45,578 bases of DNA from Muribaculaceae bacterium (GCA_020026215.1 JAHHQT010000004.1:1-45578); one strand, 5' to 3'. Positions 33,252 through 43,199 are shown, numbered from the stretch's first letter. A program made the numbers and translations. Notes: a model not told the origin generated them from the letters alone.

Positions 33252-34016
33252 ATGGGTAAAATAATTGCAATAGCTAATCAAAAAGGAGGCGTAGGAAAAA
33301 CAACAACTTCCATAAATCTATCAGCCTCTCTCGCGACACAAGGTAAAAAAGTGTTGATTATTGATGCCGACCCACAGGCGAATGCCACTTCGGGGTTGGG
33401 AGTCGATCCGAAAAAGATGACTTCTTCAATTTACGAATGTTTGGTTGACGGTTATCCATTGCGTGGAGCTGAAAACAAGACATGTATTGATAAATTGGAA
33501 TTGATTGGTTCACGAATCGACTTGGTTGGAGCGGAATTGGAATTAATAGGGAAACCAAACCGCGAAAATGTACTTCGCAATCTATTGAACGATATTAAGG
33601 ACAACTATGACTTTATCATCATAGACTGCTCTCCTTCTTTGGGCTTAATTACTGTCAACGCCTTGACAGCAGCCGACTCCGTGATTATTCCGGTACAAGC
33701 TGAATATTTCGCACTGGAAGGTATCAGCAAATTGCTTAACACCATTCGAATCATCAAATCCAAATTGAACAAGGATTTGGAAATCGAAGGATTCCTATTG
33801 ACTATGTACGATGCTCGTTTGCGTCTTGCCAATCAGATTTACGACGAATTGAAAGGTCACTTCGGCGACATGGTATTCGATACCGTCATTCCTCGTAACA
33901 TCCGTTTGAGCGAAGCCCCGTCACACGGACTTCCTGCCATTCTTTACGACCCTGACAGCCGTGGTGCAACCAGCCACATGCAATTGGCAAAAGAATTGAT
34001 GTCACGCAACGCATAG
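33252..34016 (+). CDS. parA: Chromosome-partitioning ATPase ParA/Soj
   Basis: 254 residues, typical of the short chromosomal type without an N-terminal helix-turn-helix. Deviant Walker A KGGVGKTT at 11-18, DADPQANATSG (Walker A-prime region) and DFIIIDCSPSLG (Walker B). It forms nucleoid-bound ATP dimers that ParB-parS complexes follow during segregation. parB begins 44 bases downstream. Confidence 0.96.
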   Translation: MGKIIAIANQKGGVGKTTTSINLSASLATQGKKVLIIDADPQANATSGLGVDPKKMTSSIYECLVDGYPLRGAENKTCIDKLELIGSRIDLVGAELELIGKPNRENVLRNLLNDIKDNYDFIIIDCSPSLGLITVNALTAADSVIIPVQAEYFALEGISKLLNTIRIIKSKLNKDLEIEGFLLTMYDARLRLANQIYDELKGHFGDMVFDTVIPRNIRLSEAPSHGLPAILYDPDSRGATSHMQLAKELMSRNA

Positions 34017-34060
34017 TCTGTGGCAATACTCATTTTTTACAAACTTAAAAAACAATTATC

Positions 34061-34933
34061 ATGTCATATTCAAAACGCAGTGCATTGGGAAGAGGTTTAG
34101 ACTCGCTCATCTCAATGGACGATATCCAAACCAGCGGGTCTTCTGCCATCAACGAAATTGAATTGTCGCAAATCACCCCTAATCCAGAACAGCCTCGTAC
34201 GTTCTTCGACGAGAGTTCTCTGGAAGAATTGGCAGCGTCAATCCGTGAGTTGGGTATCATCCAACCGCTTACACTGCGTAACATGGGCAACGACCAATAT
34301 CAAATCATTTCGGGCGAACGCCGTTTCAGAGCTGCGAAATTGGCAGGACTTACCACAGTTCCGGCTTATATACGCGATGCCAATGACAGCGAATTGACCG
34401 AAATGGCATTGATTGAAAACATTCAACGTGAAGACTTGAATGCCATTGAAGTAGCATTGACCTTCAAAAAATTGATTGACCAATACCACTTGACACAGGA
34501 ACGCCTCAGCACTCGCATCGGCAAGAAACGTGCCACTATCGCCAACTTCTTGCGCCTATTGCTTCTTCCTGCTGAATTTCAGTTGGGTTTGTGCGACCAC
34601 GTTGTGGATATGGGACACGCCCGCGCCTTGTTGGCTGTGGAAGACCCGAAACTACAACTTCGCCTGTACAACGAAATCGTCAAAAAAGGCTTGTCAGTGC
34701 GCCAAGTCGAGGAATTGGCAAAAAAATATAACGAAGACGAGTCAAAGGTTAAAAAGGATGAAAATTCAAAAGCATCAAAAGACTACGATATTTTGAAAAA
34801 ACATCTATCTCAGTCATTTAAGACTCCTGTTCAATTCACTTGCAATGACAAGGGTAAAGGAAAAATTACATTTCCTTTCAAAAATGAAGAGGAACTTGAA
34901 AGATTAATTATTATCTTTGACAAATTAAAATAA
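34061..34933 (+). CDS. parB: Chromosome-partitioning protein ParB/Spo0J
   Basis: 290 residues. The short N-terminal ParA-stimulating segment has LGRGLDSL. The CTP-binding ParB domain has GERRFRAA (85-92) and ENIQREDLN (119-127). The parS-reading helix-turn-helix is at about 145-165 (LTQERLSTRIGKKRATIANF), and a C-terminal dimer domain follows. It binds parS as a CTP-gated clamp and recruits ParA and condensin. Likely targets are the half-site cluster at 32999-33137 or sites outside the window. Confidence 0.96.
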   Translation: MSYSKRSALGRGLDSLISMDDIQTSGSSAINEIELSQITPNPEQPRTFFDESSLEELAASIRELGIIQPLTLRNMGNDQYQIISGERRFRAAKLAGLTTVPAYIRDANDSELTEMALIENIQREDLNAIEVALTFKKLIDQYHLTQERLSTRIGKKRATIANFLRLLLLPAEFQLGLCDHVVDMGHARALLAVEDPKLQLRLYNEIVKKGLSVRQVEELAKKYNEDESKVKKDENSKASKDYDILKKHLSQSFKTPVQFTCNDKGKGKITFPFKNEEELERLIIIFDKLK

Positions 34934-34950
34934 AGACTTCATTGAATTTT

Positions 34951-34990
34951 GCGTTTTTTCAAATGTCAAAGGCATTTGAAAACGCTTTTT
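34951..34990 (+). terminator. Terminator/attenuator between parB and the DUF5683 gene
   Basis: GCGTTTTTTCAAATG pairs with CATTTGAAAACGC (13 pairs, two bulged T), 7-base loop, then TTTTT. It lies only 18 bases past the parB stop and would lower or stop read-through into the DUF5683 gene. Confidence 0.85.
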
Positions 34991-35008
34991 GATTGGTATA
35001 AATTTAGG

Positions 35009-35785
35009 ATGAAACGACTGATTATCAATAGTACACACTTGATTTCAAGAGGCATATTTTTAGCACTATGCCTAATCGTGTCATTCAGCCTGGGCATTTC
35101 AGCCCAAGAGAAACTTTCTGCCGATTCCATTGCCCCGTCATTGGACAAGAACGGAATTCTGACCGACTCTATAAAATCAGTAATCCCTGTTGTCCAGGAC
35201 AGCATCACAGCTGAGGTGATGAATATTGCCATGGCAACCGACAGCGTAGCAAAGAAAGACTCCATACCATCAGAATTCAAGGAAAGAAAAATATTTAACC
35301 CCGATCCTACCAAGGCCGTATGGATGTCGGCACTTTGTCCGGGATTGGGACAAATATACAACCGCCGTTATTGGAAAATTCCAATCGTTGTCGGCGGTTA
35401 TGTGGGATTGGCTTACGCAACATCATGGAACGGACGTATGCTCAAGGATTACACCAGAGCTTACCGCGACATTATGGACAGTGATCCGAACACAAAAAGC
35501 TACATGGATTTTTACCCTTCCACCACCAAAGAGGAGGATATCGACACCGAATGGCTGAAACGCTCACTCAAATCAAAAAAGGACTTCTATCGTAGGAATC
35601 GTGACTTGTGCATTATTTCGATGGTAGGACTTTATTTTATTTGTATGGTAGATGCTTATGTCGATGCTTCATTGTCAAAGTTCGACATCTCGCCTAACTT
35701 GTCGGTACAGTTTGCCCCGACTGTTGTGGACTCGGAAGACATGCGTAATAAATCTATGGGGGTACAATGTGCCTTTATATTTTGA
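35009..35785 (+). CDS. DUF5683 membrane protein
   Basis: 258 residues from the ATG at 35009. The open frame continues 20 codons upstream to a TTG, but that part lies in the terminator hairpin, so the ATG is chosen. A signal peptide (ending LGISAQ, about 32) precedes a low-complexity stretch and then the DUF5683 core (DPTKAVWMSALCPGLGQIYN, RRYWKIPIVVGGYVGLAYAT) with two or three membrane helices. The order parA-parB-DUF5683-MltD recurs in many Bacteroidales, as far as I know. The function is unknown; an envelope role is inferred from topology. Confidence 0.88.
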   Translation: MKRLIINSTHLISRGIFLALCLIVSFSLGISAQEKLSADSIAPSLDKNGILTDSIKSVIPVVQDSITAEVMNIAMATDSVAKKDSIPSEFKERKIFNPDPTKAVWMSALCPGLGQIYNRRYWKIPIVVGGYVGLAYATSWNGRMLKDYTRAYRDIMDSDPNTKSYMDFYPSTTKEEDIDTEWLKRSLKSKKDFYRRNRDLCIISMVGLYFICMVDAYVDASLSKFDISPNLSVQFAPTVVDSEDMRNKSMGVQCAFIF

Positions 35786-35808
35786 AACTTAGAAGATAAA
35801 AATACAAT

Positions 35809-37869
35809 ATGAAGAATTTACTATTAGCCCTTGCATTGTCGGCTGCCGCAACGATTCCTGCGTTTGCAAGTTCGTCAGTGCTATCGCTTAAAGAATCTAT
35901 CACAGATACTACCATAGTGTACCCTGAAAGTTTCGAGACGGATACACACGAATTGATGAAGAACTGGTACTTGCAGAAGTATGCTGTATCTGACGGCACA
36001 AGTACTGCTGAAGACGTACCAACCAGCAAAGAGGACTATATCCAGCGTTTGCAAAGCATGCCGACCGTTATCGAAATGCCTTACAACCAAATTGTAAGAA
36101 GCTATATCGACATGTACACCCAACGCCGTCGCAAATTGGTAGAAGAAATGATTGGTTTGGGCTTATACTACAATCCTATCTTCGAACAGGCTCTTGAAAA
36201 AGAAGGCATGCCTTTGGAATTGAAATATCTTCCTGTCATTGAGTCTGCACTGAATCCCGATGCCGTTTCGAGAGTGGGAGCTACAGGCTTGTGGCAATTC
36301 ATGTTGGCAACAGCAAAAGCCTTGGGCTTGGAAGTCAACTCTATCGTTGACGAACGCCGCGACCCGATTCGTTCTTCTGAGAAAGCGGCTCAATATTTGA
36401 AACAGTTATATAATATCTATAACGACTGGTCATTGGCTATTGCTTCCTACAACTGCGGTCCGGGTAATGTGAACAAGGCATTGCGTCGCGCAGGAGGTGG
36501 CAAAAAGGATTTCTGGGACATCTACTATTATTTGCCTGCTGAAACACGCGGTTATGTACCGGCATTCATCGCTGCCAACTATGTGATGAATTTCCACAAG
36601 GACCACAACATCGGCACTTCCCTATCCCGCCGTCCCGTATTGACCGACACCATCCAAGTAAACCACAGAGTACATTTCAAACAAATCTCTGAGGTCTTGA
36701 ATATTCCTATCGAGGAATTGCGTGTATTGAACCCTCAATATAGAAAGGACATTATCCCGGGCGACCGTCATCCTTATACATTGACATTGCCTTCAAAACA
36801 AGTCTATAGCTATATTGTGAGCGAAGACAGCATCATTACCCACGATTCTTCACAATACACTCGCAGGGCTGAAGTTGAACCTTACGACTTCTCTAAAGTC
36901 GGTGACGGTAAGAAACTTGTGATTAAATACCACAAAGTGAGACGTAACGAAACCCTGTCAAGGGTAGCTCGTAAATACGGAGTTTCCACTACTGCTATCA
37001 AACGCTGGAACCGCTTGCGTAGCAATCGTTTGAGACGCGGACAAACTTTAAAAATCCACACTTATGTAAGAGACGAAAACTACAAGGAGGATAAGAAAGA
37101 CAGAAACGACGAGGTGATAGCACAAAGAAGCAACCAAAACGAAGAAGTGGTTGAACAACGCCATGAACAGGAAAGAACCACAACTACCCACAAGGTAAGA
37201 AGCGGCGAAACTTTGGGCAAGATTGCTGAAAAATACGGAGTAACAGTTTCTCAATTAAAGAACTGGAATAACTTGCGCTCAAACAACATCCAAGTAGGAC
37301 AACGTTTGAAATTACAAGCCAACGGTGACTATTCAAACAATGATGAAGATGCAAGAGAAGAAAGCGCTACTTACCACAAGGTTCGTCGCGGCGAATCTCT
37401 TTCATCCATTGCAGAAAAATATGGAGTTACAGTCAGTGACTTGAAAGAATGGAACAACCTACGCAACTCTTCTATTGATGCAGGACAAAACCTTGTTGTG
37501 AATAGTTGCGGTGCAGGAACAAGTTCATCAAGCCGTTCTTCTAACTCATCTGCCACTACCCACACTGTAAGAAATGGTGAATCTCTTTACTCTATTGCAC
37601 ACAAATATGGAGTTTCAATCAACGATTTGAAAGAATGGAACAACATCAGTGGCAATGACATCAATATTGGTCAGAAATTGAGCATCAACGGCAAGAAACG
37701 TCATTCATCAAGCAGTGCTTCTTCAACTCGAACTCACACTGTTCGCAAAGGCGAAACCTTGGGTCAAATTGCCGAGAAATATGGTATAGGACTTTCAAAA
37801 CTTCGTCGCGCCAACGGTATTTCAGGTTCAAATATCCGTGTAGGACAAAAATTGAAGATTCCAAGATAA
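35809..37869 (+). CDS. MltD-like lytic transglycosylase with LysM repeats
   Basis: 686 residues. The signal peptide ends PAFAS (about 21). The SLT catalytic domain spans about 120-270, with the catalytic Glu145 in LPVIESALNP and GATGLWQFM, SLAIASYNCGPGNV and AETRGYVPAF. One degenerate LysM follows (about 285-335), then five clear LysM modules, each opening like HKVRRGESLSSIAEKYGV and closing VGQ-LK, linked by Ser/Asn-rich spacers. It cleaves peptidoglycan glycan strands with formation of anhydro-muramic ends and grips the wall through LysM. Five canonical modules is more than E. coli MltD has. It starts 23 bases after the DUF5683 gene. Confidence 0.95.
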   Translation: MKNLLLALALSAAATIPAFASSSVLSLKESITDTTIVYPESFETDTHELMKNWYLQKYAVSDGTSTAEDVPTSKEDYIQRLQSMPTVIEMPYNQIVRSYIDMYTQRRRKLVEEMIGLGLYYNPIFEQALEKEGMPLELKYLPVIESALNPDAVSRVGATGLWQFMLATAKALGLEVNSIVDERRDPIRSSEKAAQYLKQLYNIYNDWSLAIASYNCGPGNVNKALRRAGGGKKDFWDIYYYLPAETRGYVPAFIAANYVMNFHKDHNIGTSLSRRPVLTDTIQVNHRVHFKQISEVLNIPIEELRVLNPQYRKDIIPGDRHPYTLTLPSKQVYSYIVSEDSIITHDSSQYTRRAEVEPYDFSKVGDGKKLVIKYHKVRRNETLSRVARKYGVSTTAIKRWNRLRSNRLRRGQTLKIHTYVRDENYKEDKKDRNDEVIAQRSNQNEEVVEQRHEQERTTTTHKVRSGETLGKIAEKYGVTVSQLKNWNNLRSNNIQVGQRLKLQANGDYSNNDEDAREESATYHKVRRGESLSSIAEKYGVTVSDLKEWNNLRNSSIDAGQNLVVNSCGAGTSSSSRSSNSSATTHTVRNGESLYSIAHKYGVSINDLKEWNNISGNDINIGQKLSINGKKRHSSSSASSTRTHTVRKGETLGQIAEKYGIGLSKLRRANGISGSNIRVGQKLKIPR

Positions 37870-37894
37870 TCGAACAATTCATCATTAAATATCC

Positions 37895-37931
37895 AACTAC
37901 CGTTCCTCACCAGAGAGACGGTAGTTTTTTT
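37895..37931 (+). terminator. Intrinsic terminator after the MltD-like gene
   Basis: 9-bp stem AACTACCGT / ACGGTAGTT with a 14-base loop and a run of T. Confidence 0.88.
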
Positions 37932-38027
37932 ATGCCCTAATCCACAGGCATTCCCCGACATTGAAGGCAACACCAAAGACTGACTCTCCCCATAGAAAGC
38001 ACGACAAACCTAAGCAGAGGGACAAAA

Positions 38028-38067
38028 AATATGGTTCCAACCTCACAAGGAGAGTCAGAACCATATT
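38028..38067 (-). terminator. Terminator of the endonuclease gene
   Basis: 10-bp stem AATATGGTTC / GAACCATATT with six U in minus-strand RNA. Its loop contains GGAGAGTCA (38049-38057), which is a perfect complement of TGACTCTCC at 37981-37989, so an alternative fold is possible. Confidence 0.8.
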
Positions 38068-38089
38068 CAATGAAGCAATATGTATTATT

Positions 38090-39769
38090 CTATTTTACCA
38101 GAACTTTAATTGGGCGTGGGTTTTGGTCTGTAACCACCACGAATGCTCCGTATGGTAGCAGCACGCAGAATCCATCTTCTATTTGCGGATAACTGATTAT
38201 CAATCTTCCGTACAAGTCGTAAATACGGGCGTTTGTATGCGTTTCTGAGCAGGCAAAGCGCAAGCCGTTAGGAATATTTACCACAGCCAAAGATGCAGTT
38301 TGGTGCAAATCGTTGATTCCTGCATTTGGATTGACGTTAATTACATTGGAAAGACCTGATTTCATGCCTAATCTTACGGATTGAACAGTATAGCTGTAAG
38401 TAGCACCCTCTTTCACGTTGTCAAGATAGAAACTGGTTGTGTTTCCATCTGCCATAATCACATTGTCTGTCTTAACTCCTCCGTTATATTCCGACAAGTT
38501 GATTTGGTAAGCATCCACCACTTCCGGACGAGCAGGTTTCTCCCAGTTGATGCGGAAACCTTTTGCAGTTACTTCTGAAGCATCGGTAGCCACCATCATA
38601 TCAAATTCAGGGAAATCAACAGAATTGGCAGTCAAATTCACAGTGTAACTTGTAATGTCAGTCAAGCCACCGTCGAACAGCAACAATGTAGCTTCGTGAT
38701 GACCTGTTACTGTCGGGATATATTTGACAATCAATTTATAGCCATCTGCATTAACCGATTTCCAAGGAATTTGAGTCACGTCAAGTTTGAAAAAGTTTCG
38801 GTCTGTTCCCGAAATAATCACGGACAAGTCTTTGGTAATCCTACCCTTTATCAAAATTTCCTTGCGTGCAATTTGAGTAACGATATTGTCTCCGAAATCA
38901 ACGGTTGAGTTATTCACAGGCAAATCCAAAGAGCCGTCGCCAGTAGGAGGCACTTCGCCGTCACTATAATAGGCTACCCCCATTTTGTTACCCCAAATAT
39001 ATTCCACCAATTCAGGAGTGTCAATAAATGGGTTACGGTTTTTCTGCAACTTATAGACTTCTTCGTTACGATCTAATTCTTTTTTAGAGACAGGGTCTTG
39101 ACGGTGCCATTGCAAAAGCAAGTCAATCGCCCAGCCCTGCAAAGTTGGATAAGCACCGTTGCGAGCCATATAGGTATATTTCCAAGTCAAATTCTGATAA
39201 CAAGTCACCATATAGAAATAAGTGCGTGCAAAGTCGCCCTTATATTCATCAGCAGGCTCAAAAACAGTAGTTGAGCCACCTCCTTGTCCGGAAACAGGAC
39301 GCCCCACCTTTACCAAACCGTTATTATAGGAATTGTCGTTAGGATCAACCACGCCAAGAGGATGATTGCTTTTCTTCATATTAGCAGGACCGTCAGAAGG
39401 ATACAAGTGGTTCAAGTCGGTATAGGCTGGATTTTTGTCACCACCCCACCAGCTTTTAGGGAATGAGTGTTCACGATTCATTCCAGACCATGATACACTT
39501 CCATTAACATAAACCGAACGTTTGATTGTAGAATACATATCCCACCATGTTCCATCTGGACGAACATCTGTATGGATAAATGACTGTCTGAAAAGACCAT
39601 TATAGTCATTGGTTCTGTGATTACGGACAATTTCAAACAATCTATTCTTCAAAGCTCTGTCTGTCAATCCGTCAAGACCTTCATAATAACCTGTCGGAAC
39701 AGCAGCAAATAAAGAAACGTGCAGAAAGGCAACAAGGGTTGCCAACAAAGTGATTTTTATTTTCTTCAT
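38090..39769 (-). CDS. Secreted endonuclease I-family nuclease with FN3 domain and T9SS tail
   Basis: 559 residues from the ATG at 39767-39769 (MKKIKITLLATL); a TTG 16 codons upstream only adds non-signal residues and lies downstream of the -7 box. After the signal peptide (ending SLFAA) comes the EndA/NucM-type domain with the His-Me-finger motif NREHSFPKSWW (about 98-108), DLNHLYPSDGPAN and RTYFYMVT. A beta-sandwich region and an FN3-like domain (about 395-490) follow. The last 70 residues (ARIYDLYGRLII, GAFVVVTDQN, IKVLVK) resemble a type A T9SS sorting domain. I infer an extracellular DNase/RNase for nucleic-acid scavenging or biofilm turnover. Confidence 0.92.
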   Translation of the reverse strand: MKKIKITLLATLVAFLHVSLFAAVPTGYYEGLDGLTDRALKNRLFEIVRNHRTNDYNGLFRQSFIHTDVRPDGTWWDMYSTIKRSVYVNGSVSWSGMNREHSFPKSWWGGDKNPAYTDLNHLYPSDGPANMKKSNHPLGVVDPNDNSYNNGLVKVGRPVSGQGGGSTTVFEPADEYKGDFARTYFYMVTCYQNLTWKYTYMARNGAYPTLQGWAIDLLLQWHRQDPVSKKELDRNEEVYKLQKNRNPFIDTPELVEYIWGNKMGVAYYSDGEVPPTGDGSLDLPVNNSTVDFGDNIVTQIARKEILIKGRITKDLSVIISGTDRNFFKLDVTQIPWKSVNADGYKLIVKYIPTVTGHHEATLLLFDGGLTDITSYTVNLTANSVDFPEFDMMVATDASEVTAKGFRINWEKPARPEVVDAYQINLSEYNGGVKTDNVIMADGNTTSFYLDNVKEGATYSYTVQSVRLGMKSGLSNVINVNPNAGINDLHQTASLAVVNIPNGLRFACSETHTNARIYDLYGRLIISYPQIEDGFCVLLPYGAFVVVTDQNPRPIKVLVK

Positions 39770-39805
39770 AAATAAACGTTTAATCTCCCCCTTTGAGAGA
39801 GAATG

Positions 39806-39813
39806 CAAATGTA
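39806..39813 (-). promoter_or_regulatory. -7 box for the endonuclease gene
   Basis: Minus strand TACATTTG matches TAnnTTTG, 36 bases before the ATG; no -33 match. Confidence 0.45.
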
Positions 39814-39948
39814 GCAATATTTTTCAAGATTTTGACATATTGAACGGAATATCAGCACAAAGCAAGAATCAGGAAATCTAAGTGATTCATGAAAAATCCA
39901 ATAAACCGCACTACACTCCTACATGTATGTTAAAATCGCGGTATAAAA

Positions 39949-39980
39949 AAAATCCCCGACACCATAGTGTCGAGGATTTT
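39949..39980 (-). terminator. Intrinsic terminator of secDF
   Basis: 14-base arms AAAATCCCCGACAC / GTGTCGAGGATTTT with one mismatch, 4-base loop, long U-run in minus-strand RNA, 20 bases past the secDF stop. Confidence 0.9.
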
Positions 39981-40000
39981 TCTAATTAGTTAAGCATATA

Positions 40001-42928
40001 TTATTTAGCCTTTTTAGCTAATTTTTTGCGTTGCATCATGTAAGCAATTGGAGTTGCTACATAGATTGTTGAACATGTACCGATAATAACACCGAACAAC
40101 ATTGCGAATGTAAAGCTACGGATAGATTCACCACCCAAGACGCAGATACATAACAATACCAAAGCTGTTGTTACTGATGTCATGATTGTACGAACCAATG
40201 TTGCGTTCAATGAAGTATTGATAACTTCACCACGGTCAGATTTTGGATACAAGCCAATCATTTCACGTACACGGTCGAAGACTACCACTGTATCATTGAT
40301 TGCGTAACCGATGATTGTCAAGATTGCAGCAATGAATGATTGGTCAATTTCCATTGAGAATGGAAGGATACCGTGGAACAATGAATAAAAACCGATAATT
40401 ACGAATGATGTAAATGCCAATGAAGCAAGAGCACCAACAGAGAATGAGAAGTCGCGGAAACGGATGAAGATGTAAAGAGCGATTGCAATCAAAGAGAACA
40501 ATACAGCCCAAATAGCACCTTGAGTCATATCAGAAGCGACGCTCGGTCCAACTTTTTCAGTCAAAACGACACCAATTTCTTCGTTAGATACGCTGAAGTC
40601 ATCATATGACATATCACCAATTTCAGATTTCAAACCTTCGTAAAGTTTACCCATGATTTCATCATCAACACCTTCAGATTCGTCAGCGATCTTGTAGTTA
40701 GTAGAAATACGAACTCTTGAGTCTGTATCAATTGTGATAACTGACAATGAAGATTCTGGGAATGCGCTTACAAGTTTTTGTTTGATGTCAGCAGTTTTAA
40801 CTGCATGGTCAAATTGAACGATGTAGTTACGACCACCAGAGAAGTCGATACCTTTGTTAATGCCACGGATAAAGAATGAAGCAACGATAACAACGATGAC
40901 AGCACCGATGATAGCGAATGCTTTTTTACGTTGACCTAAGAAGTTAACCTTAGTATTAGCCAAGAAGTTGCGGCTCATCTTAGTGTTGAATGTCAAGTTG
41001 TTGAATTTTTCTTTCTTCAATAACCATTCGAAAATCAAACGAGAGATGAAGATTGCACTATAGAATGAGCAGATGATACTGATTAACAATGTAGTTGCGA
41101 AACCTTTGATCAAACCTGTACCGTAAACCAACAAGATGATTGCTGTGATTACAGATGTCAAGTTAGAGTCGAAGATTGCAGAGAATGCGTTTTTGTAACC
41201 GTCAGCCAAAGCAGCTTTCAAGTTCTTACCAGCACGCAATTCTTCTTTAGTACGTTCGAAGATAAGTACGTTAGCATCGACAGCCATACCAAGAGAAAGA
41301 ACGATACCGGCGATACCTGACAATGTCAATACAGCTTGGAATGAAGCTAATATACCAAGAGTGAAGAACAAGTTGATAATCAAACATACGTTGGCTACCA
41401 TTGCTGGAACAAAGCCGTAGAATGCAATCATGAACAACATCAACACTACAAGAGCAACAATGAATGAAATGATACCTGATTCGATAGCTTGTTGACCAAG
41501 AGACGGACCGATAACTGATTCACTTACAATGTTAACCTTAGCAGCCATTTTACCAGATTTCAATACGTTTGCCAAGTCACTTGCTTCTTCAGGAGTGAAG
41601 TTACCAGTGATTTGTGAACGACCACCTTCGATTACACTGTTTACAGTTGGGAATGAATATACTTGTTCATCAAGAACGATGGCTACTGATTTGTTCAAGT
41701 TTTCTTTTGTGATTTGTGCCCAACGACGAGAACCTTCATTGTTCATTGTCATTGAAACTACATAACCTTGCATTTGTTCGTAGTTGCTGCTTGCATCTTC
41801 GATAACGTCACCTGCCAAACGAGGTTTGCCGTTTTGAGTTTTCAAACCTACCAATTGATAGTATTGATCTTTTTCGTCGATAGCTTTAACTGTCCAATTG
41901 CATTTCAAGTTAGTTGGCAACATTTGTTTTGAGATAGCCCAACGAAGAATCTCGTTTACTTTAGCAGTATCTTGTTTAGCAACTGTACCAAGGATAGGAC
42001 CACCAACACCACCGTTTGCCCACAACATTTGAGCAAGAGATGCTTGTGCTGGAACTTTTGCAACTTCAGCTTTTTCTTCAACTACTTTTGCTGAATCAGC
42101 AACAACTTTTGTAGAATCAGCAACGACTGCAGTTTCTTCAGCAGGAGCAGCTTTCACGTTAGCTTGAGCGTATGCTTCGCTTACTTGTTGCAATGATTGT
42201 TGAACGTCAGCCAATGCCAATGTTTCATAGAATTCCAAGTTTGCTGAACCTTGAAGCAATTTACGAACACGTTCCGGTTCTTTAATACCCGGAAGTTCAA
42301 GAAGGATTTGACCATCGCGTTCCATTTTTTTGATGTTAGGAGCAACGACACCGAAACGGTCAATACGTGTACGCAATGTGTTGTAAGAGTTGTCAACCAT
42401 TGCATTTACTTCTTCTTTTAATATGCTTTCAACTTTGTCGTTAGGGTCATTTGGGTTGACACGTTCGATAGAACGGAAAAGTTGAGCCAAGCTCTTACCC
42501 GGTGCCAAACGTTCGTATTCCTTACGGAATTCACCAACGAAATCTTTTGCTTTGCTCTTTTCAGCCAAAACAATTGCTTCATTGAAGTTAGGATCCGGAT
42601 TTTCTTTTGAAAGGGCACGCAAGATATCAGGTACTGAAATCTGCAATGTTACGTTCATACCACCCTTTAAGTCAAGACCAAGTCCGATTTGTTTTTCTCG
42701 TACTTCATTGTAAGTGTAACCTAAGTACACTTTTTCGCTACCAATAGAATCCAAATAGTTCTTGTAGGCCTCTTTAAATTCTTTTGAGTCTTTATCAGTG
42801 TTCACGTTAGAAGCAACAACACGAGCATCGTCTTCGATGCTGCTTGTTACGAATGAGAACGAAAGATAAAACACACAAACAAGAGCCAAAAGTACTGTTA
42901 GAACTCTAATAAAACCTTTACTTTGCAT
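40001..42928 (-). CDS. secDF: Fused protein-export subunit SecDF
   Basis: 975 residues from the ATG at 42926-42928 (MQSKGFIRVLTVLL). The frame runs 19 codons further to a TTG that overlaps the -7 promoter box, so it is rejected. The SecD part (to about 640) has GLGLDLKGGMNVTLQ, a large periplasmic domain and six helices including AVDANVLIFERTKEE. The SecF part follows with GIDFSGGRNYIVQF and the matching INDTVVVFDRVRE motif. It uses the proton gradient to pull proteins out of the Sec channel. An Ala/Val/Glu-rich insert (about 255-293) is unusual. The fusion is normal for Bacteroidota. Single-gene unit. Confidence 0.96.
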   Translation of the reverse strand: MQSKGFIRVLTVLLALVCVFYLSFSFVTSSIEDDARVVASNVNTDKDSKEFKEAYKNYLDSIGSEKVYLGYTYNEVREKQIGLGLDLKGGMNVTLQISVPDILRALSKENPDPNFNEAIVLAEKSKAKDFVGEFRKEYERLAPGKSLAQLFRSIERVNPNDPNDKVESILKEEVNAMVDNSYNTLRTRIDRFGVVAPNIKKMERDGQILLELPGIKEPERVRKLLQGSANLEFYETLALADVQQSLQQVSEAYAQANVKAAPAEETAVVADSTKVVADSAKVVEEKAEVAKVPAQASLAQMLWANGGVGGPILGTVAKQDTAKVNEILRWAISKQMLPTNLKCNWTVKAIDEKDQYYQLVGLKTQNGKPRLAGDVIEDASSNYEQMQGYVVSMTMNNEGSRRWAQITKENLNKSVAIVLDEQVYSFPTVNSVIEGGRSQITGNFTPEEASDLANVLKSGKMAAKVNIVSESVIGPSLGQQAIESGIISFIVALVVLMLFMIAFYGFVPAMVANVCLIINLFFTLGILASFQAVLTLSGIAGIVLSLGMAVDANVLIFERTKEELRAGKNLKAALADGYKNAFSAIFDSNLTSVITAIILLVYGTGLIKGFATTLLISIICSFYSAIFISRLIFEWLLKKEKFNNLTFNTKMSRNFLANTKVNFLGQRKKAFAIIGAVIVVIVASFFIRGINKGIDFSGGRNYIVQFDHAVKTADIKQKLVSAFPESSLSVITIDTDSRVRISTNYKIADESEGVDDEIMGKLYEGLKSEIGDMSYDDFSVSNEEIGVVLTEKVGPSVASDMTQGAIWAVLFSLIAIALYIFIRFRDFSFSVGALASLAFTSFVIIGFYSLFHGILPFSMEIDQSFIAAILTIIGYAINDTVVVFDRVREMIGLYPKSDRGEVINTSLNATLVRTIMTSVTTALVLLCICVLGGESIRSFTFAMLFGVIIGTCSTIYVATPIAYMMQRKKLAKKAK

Positions 42929-42982
42929 TTGTGTTTTAAGTTTATTTATTAAATTTTTTAATTTTACATTTTTATCAGCGTG

Positions 42983-42990
42983 CAAATATA
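42983..42990 (-). promoter_or_regulatory. -7 box for secDF
   Basis: Minus strand TATATTTG matches TAnnTTTG, about 55 bases before the ATG. No -33 TTTG at the expected distance. A separate dyad GTTATA-tattc-TATAAC lies upstream at 43035-43051. Confidence 0.5.
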
Positions 42991-43171
42991 CGTTATTTAT
43001 TTCAAGTTAAAAATTTTTTAAGTACGTTTTCCGCGTTATATATTCTATAACATATAAATCGCACCCATTTTACCCTCTATTTTCCTTTTTTCATCGTCAA
43101 TTTGGTCATGGTCTTTATATTAATATTGTGAAGAATGAGGCAATATTGAACATGATTTGACAAAAATAGCC

Positions 43172-43179
43172 TATCTTTG
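43172..43179 (+). promoter_or_regulatory. -7 box for the Ig-like lipoprotein gene
   Basis: TATCTTTG matches TAnnTTTG 21 bases before the ATG. A TTTG lies only 12 bases upstream, too close for a normal -33 box. Confidence 0.5.
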
Positions 43180-43199
43180 TCAGTCGAAAACTATATGAA

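Noticed and set aside
36920..37869. Repeated DNA of about 130-200 bases
   Set aside because: These are the LysM module codons of the MltD-like gene, not a separate repeat element.
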